NCBI GenBank assembly: GCA_003170275.1
Contig: PNAM01000083.1
Coordinates: forward strand, 1 to 58,095
Length of the DNA stretch: 58,095 nt
Source: Myxococcales bacterium
Lineage (GTDB): Bacteria; Myxococcota_A; Polyangia; Palsa-1104
Reading direction: 5' to 3'
The position numbers and the translations under genes were made by a program. Positions within the stretch are counted from its first letter, which is position 1; each line of letters begins with the position of its first letter. Below the pieces are notes generated by a model that was given only the letters and a program-made list of their open reading frames with translations, was not told the origin of the DNA and did no database searches. Positions 34,988-41,593 of the stretch are shown here, one piece after another.

Positions 34988-37054
34988 TCATCGTCTGAGC
35001 GCGAGCGTCGCGTAGATCGCGCGCCCGGGTAGTGGGTAATCGAAGAAGTCGACGAGCGGGTAGGGCGTAGTCATCCCCCGGTTGGCGCTGCCGCCGAGCG
35101 GAAGGTCGAGCACGCGCAGATCGGCGAGGTTGCGAACGTCGACGGCGAAGGTAAACGGCCGCCGCTCGAAAGCAGCGCCGATCGCATGCAGCACGCGCCC
35201 CGGGATGCGGTTGTAATTTTGCGCGTCGCGGAACACGTCGTCGACGAACTGCACCTCGTAGAACAGGCGAAACGGTCCGCCGGTCACCTCCGCGCGCCCG
35301 CTCACCTGATGCCTCGGGCGCCCCGGCAGTTGCTTGCCGCGCACGCCGGGCTCGTCGGTGAAGTTGACTGCATCGAGCAGCGTGTAGTCGACCGACAGTT
35401 GCAGCCAGCCGCTCACCTGCGCCGCCGCGCGCACTTCGCCGCCGAGCACGCGCGTGTCGCCGATGTTGAACGCGCTCACCGCGAACGCGGTCGGGATGAA
35501 CGCGATGTAGTCGCTCACTTGCCGCCCGAACAACACCACCTCGACGCTGAGCGAGCCGCGCGGCCGGGTCACCGTGAACGACGCGCCGACGTCGCCTCCC
35601 CACGCGGTCTCGGGCCGGAGCGCCGGCTGCGCGAGCAGGAACGCGCCGTCGCCGAACTGCTCGAGCAGGGTCGGGAAGCGAACGAAGCGACCCGCCGAGG
35701 CGCGCAGCGTGAGCCACGGCGTCGCCACCAGTCGCACGCCGAGGCGCGGCGAGACGAACACCGACGAGGTGCTCTGATCGGGGATCGGCTGGCCGCTCGG
35801 ATCGGTGATGCGACTGGCGGCGTGCCCGTCGAGCCGCAGCGCGGGGGTCAGGCCGAGCCGGTCGCGCCACAGCCGCACCTCGTCGGAGAGCGCCATCGCC
35901 CCGATGCCGCGGCTGGTGGCTGCGGCCGAGCGGTTGGGGCGCAGCAGATCGTAGGGCCGCCGATACTCGACGCGCGCCTCGGAGAGCGCGGTCACCAGCT
36001 GGTGCGTCCCCCACGGCACGTCGGCGCGCGCGGTCACGCCGGCGGCGATCGACTCGGCGTCGCTCACGTTGGCGCCGAACGAGCCGACCATTTCGCCGAA
36101 CGGGTTGGCGAACGACGTGCGCTCGTACTGGAGGTTCGCGGTCGCGTGCACGTCCGCCCAGCGGCCGCGCCGCTCGAGCCCGCCGTCGAGGAGCACGTGC
36201 CCGCTTTGGAACTTCGCGTTCACGGTCTCGGCGCCGCTCGATCCCAGTCCCGGCACGCCCTGACGCTTCCAGAAGCCGTGCGCGCCCAGGTTCCAGCGCA
36301 GGCGCTGCCCGCCGCCGAGCGTGACGTCGAGCCCGACCTGGTCGAAGCCGTTGTTGCGCCGGCGCGACTGGTGATCGTCGGTGCGATCGATCAGCGTGCC
36401 GCCATTGTCGTAGTAGGTGAAGTCGCCGTCGGCGCCGTGATACGCGGCGGAGGCATCGACGTGCAGCCGGCCTTGCGAGGCGCTGTATCCCGCCGACGCC
36501 GAGCGCGCCGCGAACGATCCCACGCCTGCGGACGCCCGGTAGGTCGGTCGCCGCGTCCCCTTGCGGGTCACCAGGTTGATGGCGCCGCCGACCGCCTCGG
36601 AGCCGAATTCGATGGGTGGCACGCCGCGATAGATCTCGACGTGATCCAGCCCATCGACGGGCAACAGCGAGAGATCGATCACCCCGGAGGCGGCGCGGCT
36701 GAGCGGTACGCCGTCGAGGAACACGGCGACCTCGTTGGCGTCCGAGCCGCGCAGCGAGACCGAGGTGAACGAGCCGAGCCCGCCGCGCGAGCGCACCTGC
36801 ACGCCCGCCTGCCGTTCGAGCAGGTCGGCCACCGAAACCACCCGCGCGCTCGGCGTGCGCGCGTCGACCACCGTCACGAACGGCACCGAGTCCGAGTCCG
36901 GCCGATCGGCCTCGACCTCGGCATCCGGTCGCGGCGCCTCGACCTCGCCCACGACATCGATCGTCCCGAGCTTGACCTGGGCGTTCGCGCGCGCGCTCGC
37001 CAGCCCGAAGAGGCCGGCAATGACTACGCGAATTGTCGCTGACTGGTTACGCAC
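34988..37054 (-). CDS. btuB: TonB-dependent receptor, BtuB-like
   Basis: 688 residues. Signal peptide about 1-25 (ARANA). The plug domain (about 60-170) shows RVVSVADLLERQAGVQVRS, SVSLRGSDANEVAVFLDGVPL and EIYRGVPPIEFGSEAVGGAINLVTR (in part), followed by a beta-barrel ending in an aromatic-poor but typical ATLALRR. It imports B12 across the outer membrane using TonB energy; specificity comes from the riboswitch upstream and the transport genes downstream. The start is GTG 37054, 7 bases after GGAGG. A clear TonB box was not identified with confidence near the N-terminus. Confidence 0.93.
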   Translation of the reverse strand: MRNQSATIRVVIAGLFGLASARANAQVKLGTIDVVGEVEAPRPDAEVEADRPDSDSVPFVTVVDARTPSARVVSVADLLERQAGVQVRSRGGLGSFTSVSLRGSDANEVAVFLDGVPLSRAASGVIDLSLLPVDGLDHVEIYRGVPPIEFGSEAVGGAINLVTRKGTRRPTYRASAGVGSFAARSASAGYSASQGRLHVDASAAYHGADGDFTYYDNGGTLIDRTDDHQSRRRNNGFDQVGLDVTLGGGQRLRWNLGAHGFWKRQGVPGLGSSGAETVNAKFQSGHVLLDGGLERRGRWADVHATANLQYERTSFANPFGEMVGSFGANVSDAESIAAGVTARADVPWGTHQLVTALSEARVEYRRPYDLLRPNRSAAATSRGIGAMALSDEVRLWRDRLGLTPALRLDGHAASRITDPSGQPIPDQSTSSVFVSPRLGVRLVATPWLTLRASAGRFVRFPTLLEQFGDGAFLLAQPALRPETAWGGDVGASFTVTRPRGSLSVEVVLFGRQVSDYIAFIPTAFAVSAFNIGDTRVLGGEVRAAAQVSGWLQLSVDYTLLDAVNFTDEPGVRGKQLPGRPRHQVSGRAEVTGGPFRLFYEVQFVDDVFRDAQNYNRIPGRVLHAIGAAFERRPFTFAVDVRNLADLRVLDLPLGGSANRGMTTPYPLVDFFDYPLPGRAIYATLALRR

Positions 37055-37061
37055 CCACGCG

Positions 37062-37084
37062 CCTCCCCCTTCACTCCCGAAGGG
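37062..37084 (-). promoter_or_regulatory. Hairpin covering the btuB ribosome binding site
   Basis: In the minus-strand RNA CCCTTC (37084-37079) pairs with GAAGGG (37072-37067) across a 6-base loop. The 3' arm runs into the purine-rich Shine-Dalgarno AAGGGGGAGG (37071-37062). This is the arrangement expected for a translational expression platform of the cobalamin riboswitch. No intrinsic terminator is seen before the start codon. Confidence 0.7.
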
Positions 37085-37094
37085 CTCGACAGAA

Positions 37095-37275
37095 TGTGGC
37101 GTGCGGGTCGGTCTCCTGGCTCGGGCTTCTCCTCCGGCCCTTCCCGACGCTCGCGCATCAGTGGGTGGCTTTTTCAGCCTACCGGGGGAGCGTTGGGCCC
37201 TTACAGTCGCGGGGGCGGCGCCGGCATTTCACCGGCTTCCCGTCACCCGTACGCATTTCAATGTAGTGGGAACCT
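37095..37275 (-). promoter_or_regulatory. Cobalamin riboswitch
   Basis: The minus-strand RNA upstream of btuB contains the conserved cobalamin aptamer blocks in order: GGGAAGCCGGTGAAATGCCG (about 37241-37222), then CCCCCGCGACTGTAAGGG, a B12-box-like GCCACCCACTG near 37170-37160, GGGAAGGGCC and finally GAGCCAGGAGACCG near 37122-37109. Binding of cobalamin should reduce btuB expression through the hairpin downstream. Ends are estimated. The B12 box carries a two-base insertion relative to GCCACTG, which is within known variation of the region. Confidence 0.95.
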
Positions 37276-37334
37276 AGAGGACGTTGAACGGCGCGTCAAC
37301 CATTATGGCGATACTTGTGGGGTTGGTCGCGGCG

Positions 37335-37673
37335 CTACTTCTTGACGCGGGTGATGTACTGCCGGAGCGTCTCGCGCTTGGTGTCGTCCATCTCGGCGTA
37401 GCGAATGCCCATGTCCATCGGCGGCTGGCGGTTCGCCCACACCACCTCGCCGCGCGTCGCGAGCGAGGTGCCGAGCTCCGGGAAGTTGATCACCAGATCG
37501 ACCATGGTTCCGACTTCCTCGATGCTGGGGCTGGAGATACAAATCCCGCCGAGCGAGATGTTCTGGATGCGGTGATAGAGCAGGACCTCGGAGCCCGTGT
37601 AGTCGACGTAGGCGCTGACCTCGTATCGAGGGAACTCGCGCGTCCGCCGATCGTCTTCCTGCGCATCAGTCAT
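37335..37673 (-). CDS. PilZ domain protein
   Basis: 112 residues, a single PilZ domain. The c-di-GMP signature is present: RRTREFPR near residues 9-16 (RxxxR) and NISLGGICI near 39-47 (D/NxSxxG). It is a likely c-di-GMP receptor acting on an unknown partner. GGAGGGG precedes ATG 37673; the longer frame to 38399 is antisense to the next genes. It is upstream of the btuB riboswitch on the same strand but separated by 60 bases, so read-through into the riboswitch is possible. Confidence 0.9.
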   Translation of the reverse strand: MTDAQEDDRRTREFPRYEVSAYVDYTGSEVLLYHRIQNISLGGICISSPSIEEVGTMVDLVINFPELGTSLATRGEVVWANRQPPMDMGIRYAEMDDTKRETLRQYITRVKK

Positions 37674-37698
37674 CGTCCCCTCCAGTGCACCCTGTCGT

Positions 37699-37755
37699 AT
37701 GGTGCCAAACCAGGCCCCCTGAAACCCCGGAAGCCAGCGGAAGGGTTTATACCAT
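37699..37755. repeat. Long imperfect inverted repeat in a divergent intergenic region
   Basis: ATGGTGCCAAACC (37699-37711) and GGTTTATACCAT (37744-37755) pair as two 5-bp stems (ATGGT/ACCAT and AAACC/GGTTT) around a small internal loop, with a 32-base GC-rich loop containing GGC/GCC. It lies between the divergent PilZ gene (start 37673) and the lipoprotein gene at 37857. It could be an operator for both or an RNA structure. Confidence 0.4.
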
Positions 37756-37856
37756 GTCTGTCTGGCGGGCTGCATATTTGTCAGTCGCACAAGTGGCTCA
37801 AACCGTTCAGATGGAATAGAGTGGCCGCGACCGCGTTGATCTGAAAAGGACCCTCG

Positions 37857-38327
37857 ATGCTGATTCGAAAAGCGATTTTGCTCGTTCTCCTGAGCGTCGG
37901 TGGCTGCGCCACCTATAACGTGATTCCCGGGACCAAGGTCTACGACACCAAACCGAACCGGGAGATTCTCCAGGTCTGCGAGAAGTACCGCCGAGCGCTC
38001 GAGGAGCGGGACGCCGCGACGCTGTTGGCGCTGGCGCACCCCAACTACTACGAGGACTCGGGCACGCCCAAGGGCGATGACGACTACGGCTACTCCGGGC
38101 TGCGCGACGTGCTGTCCAAGCGGCTCTCGGCGCTGCGCACGCTCCGCTACAACATCGAGTATCGCAAGGTCGAGGTCGAAGGGCACCACGCCAAGGTCGA
38201 CATCCGCTACGACGCGTCGTTTCAGCTGGCGACCGAGATGGGCGATCGCTGGGAGCGCAAGCAGAACGACAAGCGCATCGAGCTCGAGAACGACGGCAAG
38301 CGCTGGTTGATCGTCGCCGGCATGTAG
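37857..38327 (+). CDS. Small lipoprotein, NTF2-like fold
   Basis: 156 residues. Signal AILLVLLSVGGC with Cys near 17. The mature part (about 35-155) has the helix then beta pattern of NTF2-like proteins: VCEKYRRALEERDAATLLALAH, an YYEDSG loop, GLRDVLSKRLSALRTLRYNIE and VEGHHAKVDIRYDASF, ending in DGKRWLIVAGM. NTF2-like lipoproteins often bind small ligands; none can be named. AAAGGA precedes the ATG. Confidence 0.83.
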   Translation: MLIRKAILLVLLSVGGCATYNVIPGTKVYDTKPNREILQVCEKYRRALEERDAATLLALAHPNYYEDSGTPKGDDDYGYSGLRDVLSKRLSALRTLRYNIEYRKVEVEGHHAKVDIRYDASFQLATEMGDRWERKQNDKRIELENDGKRWLIVAGM

Positions 38328-38337
38328 TCCAACCGCG

Positions 38338-38838
38338 TCAAGGGCTGGGCCGCATGGCGCTCGCGTCGATGCCCGCCTGCTGCACGACCTGCGCGGCAAC
38401 CTGAATCGGCACGCCGGCGCCGAGCGCGAGCGAAATCAGATCCGAGGGGCGGGCATCGATCCGGAAGCGCACGCCCTTCGCGTCGCGCAGCGTGAGCTTG
38501 CCGAAGAACGTATTTTCGCGGAGCTCGTCGACTTCCACGCGCTCGACCTGTGCGTTGAGCGTGGTGAGGATTGTTTCGAGCAGGTCGTGGGTGAGGGGCC
38601 GCGGAAATTTCTGCTTGTGAAGGCGACGGTCGATCGCCTGGGCCTCGAGCGATCCGATCCAAATGGGCAAGAGCGTCTTGCCATTGGCGGTCTCGAGGAG
38701 CACGACGTCCGATCCCTGAACCAGCCCGACGGTTCGAACGGTCATGGGCACCGCAGCCTCTTCGGTAGGCGCGGGCGCCACGGCCCCAGCCGTTCCGGTC
38801 ACCGCAGCCAGCAGCGCGATCGCCAGGATGCTTCGCAT
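38338..38838 (-). CDS. Bifunctional nuclease (DUF151) domain protein with signal peptide
   Basis: 166 residues. A signal peptide (1-19) is followed by the BFN domain: VVLLETANGKTLLPIWIGSLEAQAI near 45 (in part), RPLTHDLLETILTTL near 80 and an IDARPSDLISLALGAGVPI block near 128, all conserved in DUF151. Cytoplasmic members degrade nucleic acids or affect stress responses; an exported version would act in the periplasm or outside. It converges with the lipoprotein at 37857-38327. Confidence 0.9.
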   Translation of the reverse strand: MRSILAIALLAAVTGTAGAVAPAPTEEAAVPMTVRTVGLVQGSDVVLLETANGKTLLPIWIGSLEAQAIDRRLHKQKFPRPLTHDLLETILTTLNAQVERVEVDELRENTFFGKLTLRDAKGVRFRIDARPSDLISLALGAGVPIQVAAQVVQQAGIDASAMRPSP

Positions 38839-38890
38839 GAGGGCCTCCCGTCCGTTCGCGTTATACGGCGGGTGGGGTCGGGACTTCCAG

Positions 38891-40612
38891 CTAGTGATCG
38901 AAGATCAGGGTGATTGGGGTCGGGTCGGATGGCGGCGGCGCGCTGCCGGTTGGTTCGCCGTATACGCACAGCCCGTTGGCGTGCGCGCCTGGCTGGACCT
39001 CGAGACGCAAGATGTGCGCTCGCCCGCGGAGCCGCCGTAGCATGGCCGGGTCCTGCAAGACGATCCGGTGGATCGTCCCGGCGCCGTCGTCCGGAATCGC
39101 TTCGAGAGTCGCGAGCTTCTGGCCGTCGATCGAGACCACCACCTGCGAGCTACCGTCCGGAGGCGCGGAGGTGCCGGGGAATTCAGACGAGATGCGAGTC
39201 ATCAACGTGATCCGTCGCGCGGACACCGCTGGAGCGGCAAAACGCCATTCGAACCAGCCGTCACCCGCGCCGTAGGCATGAACGAGCGCGCCGCCGGCCC
39301 AGCTCCCTACCCGTTCGAACCGCCCGGTCGCAAATAATTCCGGATGGAGGACGACGGTCGTCCGGCCGGTCGATTCGGTCACCATCGCTGGTCCCGGATG
39401 ATGGACGACCCGATAGGGATCGTAGAGGAGCCGCTCGCCGCGTTCGCTTCCGAGGAGCGGATTGTGCGCGGACGGTGGCGCATCCTTGAGCCGCCCGGCC
39501 CAGAGGCGAAGGCTCGACCGCACGTCATCGGTCTCGGAGCGATCGACATAGATACCGAAATCACGCGGTTTTCCCGCCCAGGGTTGGTAGATCCAGGCGA
39601 GGGCTCCGGAGCCACCGTCGAAGAACACGCGCGCCAGAAAATCTTGAAACCAGTCGGCGCGGCTCCGTCCGAGCCACCCATCGTGCTCCCTGCGCGTGTC
39701 GAAGCTGAACTCGCCGAAGACGATCGGTTTGTGCGCGACGAAGGTGGCCAGCTGCACGCGGTCGTCGATGAAGGCTTGCAGCTCGGCCAGCGAAGGGACT
39801 TCGTCCGAGGTCTGTGGGTAGAGATGACTGTCGCAGTAGTCGACCGATGGCAGCCTGCAAACGGAGAGCCACTCCGCCCGTTCGCTGCGCGTCGTGTAGC
39901 CGATGACCCCCGGCGTGACCAGGTGGTTTCGATCGCGTGCGTGAATGAGGGCCGCCATCTCGTCGATCCACGCCTGGCGTGCGCGGGACCCGTCCGCGCT
40001 CTCGACTTGGGATTCGTTCATGAGCTCCCACGCGAAGAGCGTCGGATCGTCCGTATACCGGATCCCGGTGACGCTGTTGGTACGCTCGAGTAGGCGGACG
40101 ACATGCGCGCGGTAGAACGCGCGGACTCGCTCCTCCGAGAAGAACCGATCGTGCGCGCCAAACCCGCTGGTGGGCAACCCTGCCCACTGCAGGTACATGG
40201 GCACGCCGCCGTAGTCGGGCCAGTGATTGGCAAGCGTCAGGATGACACGCAGCCCGCGGGATCGGGCTGCCGCGAAGACCCGGTCGAGCTGCAGGTAGGC
40301 CGCTTCGACAAAACCGTCAGGTCCCGCGCGGAACAACTCCGCGTCGCGCGACCAGCCAGGCGCTTTCGGCAGCCCTTCGCCGAGGGCCCAGATCCGGATG
40401 ACGGACAACCCGTCTGCACGCGCGGCCTCGAGGGTTTGCTCGAAGCGAGCGCGAAACAGATCGCCGTGGATCACCTCGAGGTTCGCGCCCACGAAGGCAA
40501 ACGGGCGATCCCCCAGCCGAAACTGCGCGCCGTCCACGCGAACGAAATCCGCCGGCGCCGCATCGGCTGCCGCGGCCGAGAGGACGATCAGCAGGGCGGC
40601 AAACGATCGCAC
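38891..40612 (-). CDS. Secreted GH5-like glycoside hydrolase
   Basis: 573 residues. Signal peptide about 1-19. An (alpha/beta)8 domain of the GH5 mannanase type starts with FVRVDGAQFRLGDRPFAFVG and WALGEG, with the acid/base Glu in MNES at E200 and the nucleophile Glu in FGEFSF at E301. Residues 430-560 form a C-terminal beta-sandwich possibly binding carbohydrate. The usual NEP around the acid/base reads NES. Start is GTG at 40612. Substrate probably beta-mannan or beta-glucan; not determined. Confidence 0.88.
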   Translation of the reverse strand: MRSFAALLIVLSAAAADAAPADFVRVDGAQFRLGDRPFAFVGANLEVIHGDLFRARFEQTLEAARADGLSVIRIWALGEGLPKAPGWSRDAELFRAGPDGFVEAAYLQLDRVFAAARSRGLRVILTLANHWPDYGGVPMYLQWAGLPTSGFGAHDRFFSEERVRAFYRAHVVRLLERTNSVTGIRYTDDPTLFAWELMNESQVESADGSRARQAWIDEMAALIHARDRNHLVTPGVIGYTTRSERAEWLSVCRLPSVDYCDSHLYPQTSDEVPSLAELQAFIDDRVQLATFVAHKPIVFGEFSFDTRREHDGWLGRSRADWFQDFLARVFFDGGSGALAWIYQPWAGKPRDFGIYVDRSETDDVRSSLRLWAGRLKDAPPSAHNPLLGSERGERLLYDPYRVVHHPGPAMVTESTGRTTVVLHPELFATGRFERVGSWAGGALVHAYGAGDGWFEWRFAAPAVSARRITLMTRISSEFPGTSAPPDGSSQVVVSIDGQKLATLEAIPDDGAGTIHRIVLQDPAMLRRLRGRAHILRLEVQPGAHANGLCVYGEPTGSAPPPSDPTPITLIFDH

Positions 40613-40639
40613 ACCTCGAAGTGTAGCAGGGCGCTTCGG

Positions 40640-41560
40640 CTACGGGCGGGCCACCCAGAGGCGGGGACCCATGCCGATCGTCACTTCCCGCTCCCGAAAC
40701 AGCTCGCCATCGAGCGTGAACGTCTGCGGCTCGGCGAAACGAATCCGGGCCGAAGTCGCGAGGACATCGTAGTGCGGGCTTCCTTTGAGCGGCTGCCCGG
40801 TGACGACGCGGTGAAACTGCAGTCCCATCGCGACAGTCGAAAGGTTGGACGCGATGAGATTGAACCGCCCCGGCTGCTTACCGGCCTGCCAGGTCACCTT
40901 CATCCCGATCCCGACGTCCGGAACGGTCGACGCTAGCAGAAGGCGCGGCGCTCGAACCGCCGGCACCGGCCTCCCATCCACCTCGAGCTCGAGGTCGACC
41001 GCGGAGAACAACCAACGCGCGAATTTGCCGGTCACCAAGGAGGACGCGATGGTTCGCGCTGCGAGCAGGCCGGCCCAGGCAGGGCCGGGCATCGGCCCGC
41101 CATAGTACGCCTCGAGAAAGCGGGCGCCCATGGCCGCCGCGAACAAGAACCCGTACATGCCGTTGACCTGAAGTAGATCTTGCCCGCGGCTGGGGATCTC
41201 GCCCTCCTGGGCTCGCGCGACCAGCCGCGCCAAGATGTTTTCGGGAGTTCCGTCGATCTTCAGGTTCTCCGCGATGGTGTTTACCGTTCCCCCCCGGAGA
41301 ATTGCGAAGGTGGGAAGTTGGTCTGCCCCATAGGCGCGGACCACCTCGGTGATGGTCGACAGGTTGGTACCGTCACCGCCGCAGGTCGCGACCACGCGTG
41401 CGCCCGATTGCGAAAAATGCTGCGCCGCCGCCGCTAGCTCTGAGGGCGTTCGCGTCTCGACGACGACTCCTTGAGTCGCGAGGATGCGCTCGAGCCGTTG
41501 CCGCAGTCCGGGTCGACGGCGGACGCCGAGGGCGTTGGGATTGAGGATGACACCGATCAA
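40640..41560 (-). CDS. Diacylglycerol/lipid kinase (YegS-like)
   Basis: 306 residues. The N-terminal catalytic domain shows NPNA near residue 8, CGGDGT near 61-66 and LRGGTVNTIAENL near 90, the signature of the DAGK/sphingosine-kinase family that phosphorylates lipids with ATP. The C-terminal beta-rich domain is conserved in YegS. Start is TTG at 41560: a stop lies shortly upstream in frame and no ATG precedes NPNA. Exact lipid substrate not known. Confidence 0.9.
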   Translation of the reverse strand: MIGVILNPNALGVRRRPGLRQRLERILATQGVVVETRTPSELAAAAQHFSQSGARVVATCGGDGTNLSTITEVVRAYGADQLPTFAILRGGTVNTIAENLKIDGTPENILARLVARAQEGEIPSRGQDLLQVNGMYGFLFAAAMGARFLEAYYGGPMPGPAWAGLLAARTIASSLVTGKFARWLFSAVDLELEVDGRPVPAVRAPRLLLASTVPDVGIGMKVTWQAGKQPGRFNLIASNLSTVAMGLQFHRVVTGQPLKGSPHYDVLATSARIRFAEPQTFTLDGELFREREVTIGMGPRLWVARP

Positions 41561-41593
41561 AGCAGTGAACTGCTATCAGTTTTCGGCGCGCAG

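Noticed and set aside
37674..37856. c-di-GMP (GEMM) riboswitch candidate next to a PilZ gene
   Set aside because: The conserved GEMM core sequences were not found on either strand; only an imperfect dyad is present.
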